DNA of 64,000 nucleotides from Dryococelus australis. Taxonomy: Eukaryota > Arthropoda > Insecta > Phasmatodea > Phasmatidae. The stretch covers positions 229,801,265 through 229,865,264 of the forward strand of contig CM056993.1 in assembly GCA_029891345.1 (NCBI GenBank), given 5' to 3'. Below the pieces are notes generated by a model. It made no database searches. It worked only from the letters and a program-made list of their open reading frames with translations, and was not told the origin of the DNA. Every line of letters begins with the position of its first letter. The first letter of the stretch is position 1. Of the stretch, positions 1 to 11,474 are shown piece by piece. The position numbers and the translations under genes were made by a program.

Positions 1-124
1 CACAAAGGAGACAAATGTAAAACACTTACTATCAGACAACTTGACAAGTGGGGTTGCCTTTTAAGTCCATAATACCCTAACCGGATATATAAATAGGTGA
101 AAGAAACTCTACTTATTGGGAACT

Positions 125-256
125 TGTTAAAGAGAACAAAATCTAAGAGTGTTTTTTTAAGGTTGGCTATACTGGAGTGTAGAAGACAGTATGATGGACG
201 AATAAAAGAGCTATGTGTGGTTATTTTGTTATGGGCTTGTTTTATTTATTTCAACA
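125..256 (+). repeat. copia 5' LTR (132 bp)
   Basis: Begins TGTTAAAGAG and ends TTTCAACA, with the TG...CA ends typical of LTRs. It contains AATAAAAGAG (about 202-211), a possible polyadenylation signal. Its 3' two thirds closely match 6671-6768; the first ~34 bases are more diverged. Short LTRs are usual for the copia group. Confidence 0.92.
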
Positions 257-280
257 GGTTGTGGGCCCAGTACTAATGCT
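257..280 (+). other. copia primer-binding site, internal tRNA-iMet type
   Basis: GGTTGTGGGCCCAGTACTAA follows the 5' LTR directly. The primer site of Drosophila copia reads almost the same (GGTTATGGGCCCAGT...) and pairs with an internal piece of initiator tRNA-Met left after cleavage in the anticodon region, not with the tRNA 3' end. The comparison is from family knowledge; the tRNA was not inspected. Confidence 0.7.
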
Positions 281-482
281 TGGGTTATTGAACAAGTAAA
301 TGAGCTGTGCAGTTATTGAATAAGTGACCAAGTAGCGATTGTTTAAGTATATAAACAGTCTGAAGTCGCACGGAAGTTCGGTACTGGCACACCTTTGTCT
401 AGCGTCCAAATTGGAGTCAGAAAATTCAGTTAGACTAGTAAAACTGGTGAATGAAAACAACTGGATTGTGTAGAAATTTCAG

Positions 483-2998
483 TTGGTCGTTATCTTGAAA
501 TCAATAGATTTATACAGGGTTGTGTCGGGCAGTGATGTTAAACCATTCAAGACAGACAACATTTCTGATGCTGAATTTCAAACATGCTTGAAGTTGTGGA
601 ATGGCAGTGATAGTAAAGCACAAAAGGTAATTGTAACGCGGTTGGAAGAAGGCCCGATGACGCACTTGTTAACATGTGATTCAGCCAATGAAGTGGGGGT
701 GAAATTGTTGTCTATTTATGAGCAACAAGGTGAGTCTGCATCAGTTACAGCAAAAGTTTTTCAACACAAGATATGAGGGTGAAGGAATAGCAATCTTTAT
801 TTCAAAGTTGCAAGAGTTAGCAGTTCACCTTAAACAGCATGGGGAAAAAAAAGATTTCAGAGCAGATGCTTATTACTAAAGTTAATGTGTCTTTGCCAGA
901 TAAGTATAAGCATTTTGTGTCAGCATGGGAGTCAGTCTCTCTTAATAATCAGAAGCTAACAGAACTGACATCTAGGTTATTAATTGAAGAAGAACGGATA
1001 GGAGATAAGTTCTCAGTGGAAGGGGCTTTGATGTCTCGAAGATGTGTTAGGCCTAATTCCCTTAAGTGCCACGGTTGTGGCAAGCTGGTTCACGTTAAAG
1101 CAAACTGTTTCCAAAACAAAGATAGAGTAGAAAGGGATAAAGGCAAATTAATGTGCTTCTAATGTAAAAATGAGGGCCACTTCTTAAAAGACTGCAGATT
1201 AAGGATTGCCAAAGATGGAAAAAAGGAACAACTCAGAGCAAGATCTTTTATAAGTGCAGGGTTGTTTGGGGAAAGTTTGAATTCAGAGGACTGGTATGTC
1301 AATAGTGGAGCCTCCGAGCATATGTGCTCATAAAGAAATTTGTTTTTAGAACTTCAGTGCTTAGAGAAAACAAAATATTGTGATAGGCAACGGTTCGAGG
1401 TTAGTGGCTGAAGAGCTTGGAACTGTGAAGGTAAAGGCATTTAATGGTGATTCTTGGGTGAGTTCAGAGCTACAAGATGTATTGTTCTTCCCAGACATTA
1501 AGTTCAATCTGTTTTCTGTAGGTGCTGGTTTGAGTAAGGGCTGTGAAATGACGTGGAATGAATTAAAATGCAAGTTAGTTAAAAATCATAATGTTTGTGC
1601 CATTGGACTGCAGTAAGGGAAATTGTACAAAATGGAATTTAAGCATACGTTAGTGTCAGCTGTACCATGTTTAGGTTATGAGGAGAAATGTACACTGCAT
1701 ACCTGGAATGAGAAAAAGGTACACGAAAATGTGCTATAAGTGAAATCTGTTCTCGAAAAGCATCACATAGCAGTTGCAATCCCAGACAATTTTTTCTGTG
1801 AACCTTGTATTAAAGGGAAGCAACACAGACAGCCTTTTCCCCTCAGGCAGAACCAAGACTACAGATACCTGCGAAATTGTCCATGCGGACATTTGTGGGC
1901 CGATGGAATTGAGGTCCTTAGGAGGGGCATGGTACTTCCTGCTGATAGTTGATGACTTTAGTAAATACATTTTCCAGTATTTCCTAAAGCACAAATCAGA
2001 AGTTGTTGAGGAATTGAAGGTGTTTCTGCAATTAGCCAAAACAGATACAGGGAATGAAGTAAAAATACTAAGAACAGGCAACGACACTGAGTTGGTGGGT
2101 CAGGAAATTATAAGGGTGACTGAAACCTTGGGCGTTCGGCACCAAAAGTCTGCTCCATATTGCCTAGAACAAAATGGTAAGGTAGAGTGTGAGATTTGAA
2201 CCATAATTGAATCGACTAGAACAATTCTACAGGCCAAAAAACTGGAAAAACACTTGTGGACTGAAGCAGTAAACACTGTAGTGTATGTAATTAACAGGAC
2301 AGGCAGGAGCTCTGTAAAAGGTAAGAGTCCGTATAAAGTGTGGTTCGACTCTGAGGCAGACATAAAAGAGCTTTATGTATTTGGTTCAGAAAGCTATACC
2401 CATGTGTCCAAGGAGAAAAGGAAGAAGTGGGATCCTAAGAGTATTAAGGGAATCTTTGTAGGCTACCAAGAAAATTCAAAAGTCTTCAGGGTATATATTC
2501 CTGGCCAAAGGAAAATAGAGATTTCGAGAAACATTATCTTCAGGCAGGAACCAAGCTACATAAAAGAAGTGGTACCGTCTGTTTGAGAAAGTGATAGAAA
2601 TATTAGTGACACTGAAGAGAGAGGAAATGCAGACACTCAAGAAGACCCCACTCTGTCAGAAGGGGAGGATAAAGACTAAAGGTTTTGAGCCAAGGGGAGA
2701 AACCGTTGTAGATAGTGGGTGTAGTGAACCACCTTCGCACACTAGGGCTGAGACCACTACACTGGCTAAAGATACACATCATATTACAGGGGAAGAAGAA
2801 CTAGTCCTAGAAAATAATCAAAGAGATTGCCTGAGGTACTGCACATGTTTAAAGAAACCTCAAAGGCCTGTGCATATGAAACTGATTTTTGTGCTTTAGA
2901 AGAACCCCTTAGTTACCCGGATGCCATGGAGAGTGAGAACAGTGCAATGTGAAAACTGGCTATCCACACTAAACTGAAATCTATTTAAGAAAACAATG
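483..2998 (+). pseudogene. copia gag-protease-integrase part of the polyprotein, degenerate
   Basis: The gag portion (483 to ~1190) ends in CCHC zinc knuckles: CHGCGKLVHVKANC (about 1069-1110) is intact, while the second (from about 1156) is broken by a stop. The protease motif is NSGASEHM (about 1301-1324), with Asn in place of the catalytic Asp of DSGA. Integrase follows: the CX2C half of the zinc-binding domain near 1798-1810 (CEPCIKGKQHRQPF), the core from about 1877 (VHADICGPMELRSLGG), the degraded RTGNDTELVG segment near 2071 and EQNGKVECE near 2167. The later ORF at 2254-2586 is the GKSPYKVWF...VFGSESY...GIFVGY region typical of copia integrase C-termini. The frame shifts several times. 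The continuation lies beyond the Tigger insertion. Confidence 0.88.
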
Positions 2999-5016
2999 CA
3001 GTAGAATCCCGTTGTAGTGAGCACAGTAACTGCGAGAACACGGGTATAACGAGGTCTTTTTGAGGAACAATCAAAAAATCGCAAAAATATCTCATGAAAA
3101 ATTGTAATTTTACGAGTTGAAACATGTGCGGTGAGATCGTGTGAAGCAGGCTTGCAGTGGGACTTGTGACAGTGTGAAGCGTGCTTTTGTTATTTGTTTG
3201 CTATAACTCCACTCCCTCGCCTGACGCCTCATTTCTGTAAGTACCTTGTGCCGTTCTCACTAAGCGCACTGTTCTATAAATAGAATCCCGCCCTTTCTAC
3301 CTTGACACCATTTTCATGAACCAGTTCTGCTTTTCCATAGTCGTTCATGGTTATTGTGCTGTCAACTGTGTTTGGTTTCAAACAACTTTGTGTATGTGGG
3401 TCGAACGTTATTGTTAAATGAAAACAAATTTCATTTCAACATAACTGTCCAAGTAATAGCTGGAATCAAATACAGTTACATACTAACAGATTTTCACAGA
3501 GTTTTTTTCCATACTATGACATACCAATTAAAGATAGGGACACAACTACTACTACATTTTATCGCTGTGCTATAATGAACTTAATTTTAATCCATTTTTA
3601 TGAAGTTTTCTTGAATTTTTTGCTGTTTTTGAGTAAATCTTGCACCATAGAGGTTTTGTTAGTTGAAAGTGTATAATTTACCAGTGACTACTGTATTTAC
3701 TGGTATAATTCTCGCACTGGCACATTTCATGCCCCCGTTTTTATTGTGCCGAATCAGGGGAAATAAATTTTTCCTTTCATATTTCACACAGCGTATTTCT
3801 TTCAACGAGGCATATAATGCTAACGTGCCCACGCTTTGTTCGACCTCGCCAGGTTGCTGACACTTCAAGGTTGCTGGTCCCCTTATCGATTTCTGGCTGC
3901 AGTGTCCACGCTGCATACATGTAAACAAAATCAGTCACTGAGTTTATTTGTATTTGAGTGGTTTTTTTAATGTGAAGGGAATAGTTTACATTTATATTAA
4001 TTTTTGTTTAGTACGAATGCATAATGAGTAAATATACCCGTCAAACTACTGCATTTAAACATCAGGTAATTGCATATGCAGACTAACAGGCAATAGAGAA
4101 GTGGGCCAAAAATTTATTGTTTCTGAGTTTAATGTAAATGTCATGTTTTCCCAATGCTGGGCTGCTGTTACTAAGTGAACTGGACCTGTAACGATGGCAG
4201 TGGCGGGCGGCGGCCAGCCGCCGCCCGGCAGAATAATCGTGTAGCTACCGACTGACAGCTGCCTCGCCCGAGGATCTAGGGCTGAGCGACAGTGGCAAGT
4301 AGCCAAGCCCCGCCATGCTGCAAAGGATCTAGGCGCTCGCCCAGCTACGTGCACATGGCAATGTTTTCGCTGCTAGCCCCAGCAGATGAGTAATTTAATT
4401 TTGAATATGTATCTTCATATCTATTATCAATAAATGAAGTGCTGTGTTTTTAAAAAATGTATCCCCCATGGTTGGCGAGGGATTACTTACAGTAGACCTC
4501 ATTTTAATGTTTACATGCACGTGTCTTGGTGATTCCTTCCATAATTCACACACCCTAATTTTTTGCACTAAAATTCTGTAAAATAGGTGCGAAAATTGTG
4601 CTAGTAAATGCTGGTATTTGGCTTGAGGCGGTCGAGCAGAGCTGTGACGGGCGAGTTATCTCATGCAGGGCAGTACTTCGGTGGCAGACTAAGTGATAGC
4701 AGGAAATGCTGCAGGGGCCAGGCAACTGATTGCGGGGCAATGCTGCGTAGGCAGAGGATCTGATTGCAGACTGAGCTGCTATACTTAAGTGGCGCAGTCA
4801 CATTTTCCGCCTGTTTTCACGCAATTATTTTTCATATAACATGATCTCTTTACACTATGGTTGTTTGACCACAATTTAAAAGTGTTTTTAGAGCGATTTT
4901 TAAGTAGTAGTCCCTACTGGGGATCAAAATCGGTCTAGTTCGGGGACAGCGAGGACACACTTATAGGGAGGATTGAACCAGGAACCGTGACATCTTGCTA
5001 TAACGGGACTCTACTG
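2999..5016. mobile_element. pogo/Tigger-type DNA transposon, non-autonomous copy 1
   Basis: Terminal inverted repeats: CAGTAGAATCCCGTTGTAGT at 2999 and, as reverse complement of the other end, CAGTAGAGTCCCGTTATAGC at 5016. It is collinear with 61044-63216 over long stretches but lacks about 790 bp there that carry a transposase start, so it is an internal deletion derivative. The target is copia coding sequence. TA follows at 5017-5018; the 5' duplicate reads TG (2997-2998). Removing the element with one TA restores the copia frame (...NN|TWNEV), which confirms the boundaries. Confidence 0.92.
3691..4614. mobile_element. pogo-like element nested in the Tigger copy
   Basis: 924 bp between two TA dinucleotides (3689-3690, 4615-4616). 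The ends are imperfect inverted repeats: CTGTATTTACTGGTATAATT at the left; the reverse complement of the right end reads CCAGCATTTACTAGCACAAT. The homologous position in copy 2 (about 62816-62827, GTTACTATTTGG) is an empty site with a single TA. A remnant begins at ATG 4024 with TTAFKHQVIAYAD followed by a stop and AIEKWAK. This resembles the Brinker-type helix-turn-helix at the N terminus of some pogo/POGK transposases. The rest of the transposase is gone. Confidence 0.85.
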
Positions 5017-5018
5017 TA

Positions 5019-6473
5019 CTTGGAATGAAGTGTTAGTTCTGGATAATTGTTACATAATAGGATCTAAGTGGGTGTTTAAAATAAAACATGATCAGAATGG
5101 AAAACCAACGCAATACAAAGCAAGGTTGGTTACAAAAGACTTTGAGCAAAATAATGTCTAGGATCTGCGGGAAATCTATACATCAGTTGCAAAATTGGGA
5201 ACAATGCGAGTCTTGCTATCTGTTGCAAATCAACTTGACCTACCAGTTTACCAGATGGATGTTCAATGCACCATCCTGTATTGAAATATTGAAGAGGTAG
5301 TTTTCTGGGCCAATCCTGAGGGAGTAAAATATGATGGAAAAACTGTGTATCGATTAAACAAATCCATCTATGGTTTAAAAGCATCTCCAAAACATTGGAA
5401 TAACGAATTCAATCAGGTGATAGAACAAGAGGGTTTCCAGAGATCTAAACACGAGTATTGTTTGTATGTGATAACATCCTTAAAATTCAAAGAATATGTG
5501 CTTTTGTACGTAGATGATCTACTGATACTAGGAGATAGTGAGAAGGAAATTGAAAAGCTGAAGGCAAAACTAAAGGAAATCTTCAAAATGAAAGATCTCG
5601 GGGAAGCTTTAAATTACTTGGGAATATGCATCTCTCAAGACAGAAAGTCAGGTATTCTAAAGGTAAACCAAACCCATTTCTTGAAATCAGTCTTAGCAAG
5701 GCATGGAATGGAAAATTTTAGACCTGTAGCAACCCCGATGGACCCTTCCTTCAAAATGTTGAAAACTGACCAAATGTCTGCAGACGAGGAATTGGAAACA
5801 AGATGTCGCCAGCTGATTGGGAGTCTTATGTATGTAGCGGTAGGGTAAAAACCTGACTTGAGTGCTACAATTAGTTTTTTGAGCAGGCACCAGAACAGTA
5901 CAAGTGATCAGTTGTGGACAGTCTTGAAACGTGTCTTGCGTTACATCAGATGAACCCTAGAACTGTCACTGGTGTACAAACGTCAGGAGACAACACCAGG
6001 GGTACAGGGATATGTCGACGCTGACTGGGGAGGCGACCTAGACGACAGGAAGTCAACATCAGGATTTGTGTTTCAGTTCACATAGGCATCAAAGAAACAA
6101 CCCACAGTGGCACTCTCATCAACAGAGGCTGAGTATATGACCCTCAGCTCAGCTGCATCCGAGGCTTGTTGGATATGAGGAGTTCATGGTGACCCTGGTG
6201 TTCTTCAGTCAGATGAGTGTGTGCTTATCTACGAGGACAACCAGGCAGCCATCAGTGTCGAAGAATCCTTGAAACCACAAAAGACTAAAGCATGTTGACA
6301 TTCACCACCACTTTATAAGGGAAAAAATCCTTGAGGGCATAATTGATGTACGGTATGTTAGTATTCATGACCAAGAGGCTGATGGACTCACAAAATCACT
6401 TAACAGGCCTCTATTTCTCAAGTTTATAAAAGGTCTTGGACTGGCAGGCTGTGAGCCAAACACTGAATTGTAA
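5019..6473 (+). pseudogene. copia reverse transcriptase/RNase H part of the polyprotein, degenerate
   Basis: The frame resumes right after the Tigger insertion with TWNEVLVLDNC, then the copia RT blocks: RLNKSIYGLKASPKHW (about 5348-5395), the catalytic YVDDLLILG (5508-5534), LGEALNYLGI (about 5600-5628) and the RQLIGSLMYVAVG region, where a stop replaces the next codon at 5846-5848. RNase H motifs follow: GYVDADWGGDLDDRKSTSG (about 6010-6066), ALSSTEAEYM (about 6109-6138) and YEDNQAAISV (about 6230-6259). The last residues before the TAA at 6471-6473 are in the LTR-proximal position expected. Several stops and frame changes make it non-functional. Confidence 0.9.
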
Positions 6474-6625
6474 CCTCTGTATTTCTTGTCTCATTTTTGT
6501 TTGCCTAGTCTGTTTGTTTTGAGTAAATATTTTGTGAGTGAATTCAATTCTGTAAAGTGTGTGTCGTTTAATAGCATAGTCTTTTTAAGTTAAATGTTAA
6601 CTGGCAATTTTTGATGTATAATTTT

Positions 6626-6637
6626 ACTGAGGGGGGA
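6626..6637 (+). other. copia polypurine tract
   Basis: CTGAGGGGGGA lies immediately before the 3' LTR start TGTTAGAGAC. Position and purine content fit the plus-strand primer of an LTR retrotransposon. Confidence 0.8.
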
Positions 6638-6768
6638 TGTTAGAGACAATAAAGTTTCATAGTGTATTTTAAGGTTGGCTATACTGGAGTGTAGAAGACA
6701 GTATGATGGATGAATAAAAGAGCTATGTGCGGTTATGTTGTTATGGGCGTATTTTATTTATTTTAATA
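6638..6768 (+). repeat. copia 3' LTR (131 bp)
   Basis: Begins TGTTAGAGAC, ends TTTTAATA; matches 125-256 along its length and is followed by the GAACT duplication. The terminal CA of the 5' copy is TA here. Confidence 0.92.
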
Positions 6769-6773
6769 GAACT

Positions 6774-6849
6774 ACATCTTCAAAAGCCTTTTAGGGCTCT
6801 TCCACAGCCCAAAGACTCTGAAATTCTGCCCTTTTGCTGAGAAGTATGT
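6774..6849. other. short unassigned flank of the copia insertion
   Basis: This would be contiguous with 1-119 before copia inserted. I recognise no gene or repeat in either piece. Confidence 0.3.
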
Positions 6850-8108
6850 TAGTACAATAACACTCCGAGTTAACGTAACCTGAAACTTGTAAATTCGCAG
6901 CAGTTACGTAAAAGCTTGTGGACGCGTCAATGTGAAGCATGGGAACGAAACGCATGCATCTCTCTTGTGCCTCTCGGCTGTCCACGTGGCCTTGACTGCC
7001 AAACCATGGGATGAAGCGATAGCCAGCTGACAGTCTCGCTTCGGCTCTCAAGACCTCGCTGTTAAGAGCCGCCCAAATCTCTTCACTCACTCATTCACAG
7101 TCTCGCTTATTATCTCGTGCGGTTTGGACAGTCAGTATTACGTATTGTGTACCTGCTGCTTACAGTTTCTTTCTCAGGAAAATGCCACCAAAATGCAAGA
7201 CAGAATGCTCAGATAATGGAGTTAAAAATAAAGAGGTCTGCAATCATCATAGAAGATGAATTAAAAATCATTCAAATTTATAAAGATTGAAAAACACTTT
7301 CAACAATTGCTTGTGAAACAGATCACCCTGTTTCCAACTGTGAATACTATAGTCAAGGACATGGATTGCATTGTTGAAAGCACGAAAGGTTTGGTAACCC
7401 TGAACAGCACAATAATTACTAAGAAGAGGCTGGGTCTGATTTCAGAGATGAAGTTAATGTCTCACTGGATTGAGGATATGACACAGAAACAAATACCTTT
7501 CAGTTTGCTAATTATTCAAGGCAAGGCCCTTGCATAAGGATTTTCTTTATAAAATATTTAAAAGATGCATAGAAAGTACATATAAAGCTAGTTCTGGGTG
7601 GTTCGGACGCTTTAAGAAATGTACAAATATTCTTAATATCAAGGTCATTTACGAAGCTGCAAGTGCTGATCAGTTCCGGATGCAGCAAATTTTTTTCTGT
7701 AATTCTAGCCTGAGCAAATATTTAATGTAGATGAAACTGCTCTGTTTTGGACCAGAATGCTGGAATGGACATTTATTTCAAAGAAATAAAAATGCATGAC
7801 AGGATTTAAAGTTGCAAATAATCACATCAATGTAATGGTTTGCTCCAACACTTCTGGGGATTTGAAACTTATACCACTTGCAGTGTACCACTCTGAAATA
7901 CCGCAGGCGTTTGAATTGACGCAGGACGAGTCCCTATTATTGGTATCCAGATGACCTCAGCTCCATCCTAATGTATAATTATAATTATAGTGGGGTTTGT
8001 ATTTTTTTTGGTAGAATAGGATTTATGCCTTATTTAACAATTAAAATTCCCATTGTTTCAATGAGAATTTATTTTACAGTTTCCCCTACGTGAGCCGAGA
8101 TTGTACTG
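6850..8108 (+). mobile_element. Tigger-family DNA transposon, truncated (copy 3)
   Basis: The right end reads, as reverse complement from 8108, CAGTACAATCTCGGCTCACG, a Tigger-style terminus. A diverged counterpart (AGTACAATAACACTCCGAGT, from 6851) is the likely left end, with a 4-bp insertion; this pairing is tentative. Between them lie transposase remnants (7182-7950). The element is a different subfamily from 2999-5016, because termini and coding remnants do not match. Confidence 0.55.
7182..7950 (+). pseudogene. Tigger/jerky-type DDE transposase remnant
   Basis: Fragments in shifting frames follow the Tigger order. The start is MPPK, then the helix-turn-helix (IIIEDELKIIQIYKD, STIACET). 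Next comes VKDMDCIVESTKGLVTLNS with IITKKRLGLISEM (about 7350-7450). The CENP-B-type domain follows: WIEDMTQKQIPFSLLIIQGKAL (about 7470-7535) and YKASSGWFGRFKKCTN (about 7578-7625). The DDE domain begins with IFNVDET (about 7718-7738), the first catalytic Asp, then GFKVANNHINVMVCSNTSGD (from 7803). The second and third acidic residues are absent because the sequence jumps to the 3' terminus. It cannot encode an active transposase. Confidence 0.88.
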
Positions 8109-8134
8109 TCTACTACTTAGCTTGTTTTATTCAC

Positions 8135-9010
8135 TGGCCCGCCATAACTGTGTATGCAGGACAAGTAGTTCATTTCTGCACCGGTAGATAGCACTAGTTG
8201 TATTATCGTTTGTCTTTGCTTCCCTTCTTCCAGCTGGCCGATGGCCGGTGACATCACAGCTGCCAGTCATGCCATCACTATCCCCCTCTCTATAGCTACC
8301 CCCTTGCCCTCATGACGCAGGCCAATCAGCGTAGAGCTGCGGTCCAAGTTAGTATAAAAGGAGGTCTCTTTCGCATCTCCAGAGGCAGTCTGATTTTGTC
8401 TCTAGTACTCTGTCTTCGGTACAACTTGTTAGTTTGGTGTCCACCAGCCTCTCCACAGCGGCCACCACCAAGAGAGACAGACGTTCACTACTGGGTTGTG
8501 AGACTTACCCGAAGAAACACCCATGTGTCTGACCTTAGCTAGAGCGGCTCGATTTCAAGTGCTCACTGTGGTCACCGCCAGGTGCTGGAATAGGGTGTCC
8601 GCTGAGTTATTGTCCGCCTGTGGCTCAACAGGTAATTGGGAAAAATAATGAGCCTGCCTTCCAATCCTCAACAAGGGTGGTGTACTGTGCCTCCTAATGC
8701 CCCACTCCAAGAGACTAGGTCTCAAAAAGAAAGTGGGGTTGACATACTTGCTCTTCTGGATGCCTGTACGAGTACTCCCTGACCTTGGTATTATCCATCG
8801 CCAGTCTCCACCCCAGAGAGCAAGCCCAGGTTATAAGGCACCTGCAGGATCCAGTGACACTGGAGAATCTCGCGCACCTCTTCAGCAATCCTACATGCAC
8901 AGGTCCTGCGGAGATTCCACAGTGGATTGCTGTACTTATTCTCCTGTCCTCGACTCCACAACCTATCGTTGTTGCTTACAAAGTTCCCGACGTCCTTCGT
9001 ACAGTATAGG
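8135..9010 (+). other. LTR-like promoter and leader with a gag-like frame, unresolved
   Basis: The block is GC-richer than its surroundings. It carries CCAAT (8322-8326) and TATAAAA (8353-8359) in promoter spacing. It then has a Pro/Ser/Thr-rich stretch and overlapping frames at 8697-9092 and 8785-9009. The second frame (EQAQVIRHLQDPVTLENLA) is amphipathic and could be a retroelement gag start. No partner LTR or primer site was identified, and the frames are not recognised. Texture resembles 49090-50960 and 54800-56830. Confidence 0.3.
8322..8359 (+). promoter_or_regulatory. possible Pol II promoter (CCAAT and TATA boxes)
   Basis: CCAAT at 8322 and TATAAAAGG at 8353, 31 bp apart, upstream of a transcribed-looking GC-richer leader. 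It suits an LTR promoter, but the LTR edges are not defined. Confidence 0.35.
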
Positions 9011-9404
9011 GCTCTTGAGGCCGGAAAAAAACCAACACAAATTAAGAAAAAACAGTGAAATATTGATTTTTTTCTTCAGTGCGAGAAATTAATGGGAAAA
9101 TTGGAAAAAAAATAAATTAATGAAAAAAAAGTACGAAAACTTGTTTAATTTACAGAGCTAAAATCTGTTTAACACTAAAACATGATTACAGTTTTATTAG
9201 GAAGTATAACAATTCTAAGGTCAATATGTGTATCTATGCCCAACAGTGATTGACCAAAATAGCATATACTTTTAAATACATTAAATAGGTTAGTAATGTA
9301 ACTGGCCTAGAATTGTTTTCAAAGCTTAAAACTGATACTGCTGATTGAGTACAGAATAATTAAAAATTTACTAGTTACCTGAAAGTAGCTACGTTATGGC
9401 AGAT

Positions 9405-9431
<27 letters not shown>
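9405..9431. repeat. (TA)n microsatellite
   Basis: About 13 consecutive TA units; no other content in the surrounding AT-rich 9130-9780. Confidence 0.95.
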
Positions 9432-9435
<4 letters not shown>

Positions 9436-9779
9436 CCAATATTGATGCCTAGGCTAAACAATGTCAGTTTCTGAAATTTCTGTAACTGACACACATGTGT
9501 CTTAATAAATATTAAATAAAAATGTTGTTAACATGTCCTGCATTCACCATCCATACCAATTAGTGTTCCATGTTGCATTATTCATGAAGAATGTCAATTT
9601 ACTATCCTTTCAAACTCATGGATTTCATTTCCTCATAACCTCACTTCCAGTATTTATTGTTTATATAGTGTCCTTTCAATCTGCCCTCCATGAATTACAC
9701 TTTTAAAAGACACTCCCAATTCTGACACTTATTCAATAAAACAAACAAACATAGACACAATATAACCCTCTTAAAATGA

Positions 9780-11039
9780 ATATAACAAGCCCTAGCACGT
9801 GTATTTATATCCTACCTTAACCTACATGGCAGACAGTCTGCCTTGCTGTCCCCTTTATTTTTCTCCTCCTCCACAACACATTCCTTCGTTCTCGCCTCAA
9901 CTTGAATTTCTTCCTTACCGTTTTCCTTCCATAACGTATCACAGCTCGTATTTTGTATACAGGTTTCCATTTACCCATTTTTTCTCCCTTTCTCGCTTGT
10001 CACATGCACAATCTTTGGTTTGTTTACATATGGTAAACCCCTGTTCACTCTCGCCTATTTTATGTTCCTTACAACAACAAGTATTACCTAACCTTAATCC
10101 TGGGAACCCCCCAGACTTCCAACACGCCCCTGACATAAATATATGTGCCAACATCCACTCCGATGTTGTCACCCTAACTCTGGAAAGGCTCACTCTCATT
10201 TCAGTTTTGAATTTCCTAGTTAGTTTTGTACACACAAAACTATTTACCCCACACATACTGACTTTACAAACATTACTAGACTTATTCTTGACTCGACACT
10301 CGTGCAACCTTGCACGTTTGTTACTGATAAATTGGTACTACTGTTACATGTTACTAACGTACTTTCATCTGTTACTAAATTCCTAACCTCAATTACCTCC
10401 GTTTCTATTTCATTTATGACCTCTATATTTTCACAAACATTTATTTACCTTAACTTATATTTACACTCTGTACTCACTTCTACTGTTTCACAGGTCTGAA
10501 TCTCTTTTACATCATCTACTTTAGTGGTGAAAATGGCCTTATCAAATGTAGCTAATATTTCCTGGTGGTGTTTGTTAAATTTACCTAATATTTACTGATG
10601 TTGTTCGTCTAATTTAATTAAGTCTCCTATATATCCAATTTTCCTTATATGTGTTGGAATTCCTGTTTCTGTTCCTTAAATTTACCTGATATTTGTTGAA
10701 ATTCCTTTTTCTATTCTTGAGAAAGAATTTCTTGTCTGTCCATTAACGCCTTAGAATTTTGTGTCATAAATTGGAAAAGTGTTCTGATGTCTATCAGGTC
10801 CTGGTTGTCCTGTTCCACTAACCTAACCTCTACATTTGCAGGACTCTCTTCCACATTTGAAACAGCAGTATTGGTTACATTACCTTCTACTGTTTCAACA
10901 CTCTGATCAGTTAAATTAGATTCTAAAAGGAAACCTTTAAGTTATTTTAATTATGTTGTATATTTACTTTATCAAATCCATGAAATTCTTTACTCTCGCT
11001 GTCACTTGGCAGGTTTACACTCTCACTCTCTCCTGCCAT
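9780..11039 (-). pseudogene. gag-like frame of a minus-strand LTR retroelement
   Basis: On the minus strand an ATG at 11039 opens MAGESESVNLPSDSESKEF. An acidic, Gln/Lys-rich, probably coiled-coil stretch follows (IRTLFQFMTQNSKALMDRQE; EFQQISGKFKEQKQEFQ). The longest open stretch is 9939-10307 (minus), Lys/Arg/Cys-rich. Position downstream of a tRNA-Lys primer site (11475-11492) supports a gag reading, but no zinc knuckle, protease or polymerase is seen before ~9100. Several stops interrupt the frame. The plus-strand frame over 9799-10386 is an antisense shadow. Confidence 0.45.
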
Positions 11040-11474
11040 GTTGTACATACACAATGACAAAAAAATACAAAGAGAAACACAAAAAAAAAAATTTTATTCA
11101 ATTTACCAAATAAATCTTATCTTGATGGGGATGACACTATGGCCGTTGTTGCACGTACCTTTCAACGACAAAGAAGCCGACGACGATGATGATGGTGGTG
11201 ATTATTATTATTATTATTGTAGAAATTACTTACATACTTAATTCTTGAATGTGGAATTGGAACTGCATTACCTCAGGAACAGACATCTACTTCTGCACGT
11301 ACTGATGAGAAAACTGGATCTCTGCTGCGTGTCGACATCACGCCACCAGCACAGGCTTGCTACGTTGTCACATCCTTCACACACGGTTGCTAGGGGGTTT
11401 TGTCACAATCCATGCACCACCTACAAGCGGCACATTTCACTATTGCCACATCTCGGGGTTATGTATAAATCCCA

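Larger units (their letters stand above)
125..6768 (+). mobile_element. Ty1/copia LTR retrotransposon, degenerate, with nested insertions
   Basis: Both ends are defined. The LTRs at 125-256 and 6638-6768 are flanked by the same 5-bp target duplication GAACT (120-124 and 6769-6773). Internal order is that of copia: leader with primer site, gag with zinc knuckles, protease, integrase, reverse transcriptase, RNase H, polypurine tract. About 2 kb in the middle (2999-5016) is a later DNA transposon insertion. By eye the LTRs differ at roughly one position in eight, and the coding region has many stops and frameshifts, so the copy is old and dead. The primer site and gene order resemble Drosophila copia more than plant or yeast Ty1/copia. 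Confidence 0.95.

Noticed and set aside
6791..7090. 99-aa minus ORF as a host gene
   Set aside because: No recognisable domain; it overlaps the likely left part of the truncated Tigger.
9799..10386. 195-aa plus-strand ORF as a gene
   Set aside because: It lies antisense to the gag-like minus frame, and its Leu/Phe/Ser/Tyr/Pro bias is that of a reverse-complement shadow.
10800..10840. CCTAACCTAACC-like text as telomeric repeat (also near 63810)
   Set aside because: Only two or three units and not continued; insect telomeres would show long TTAGG arrays.
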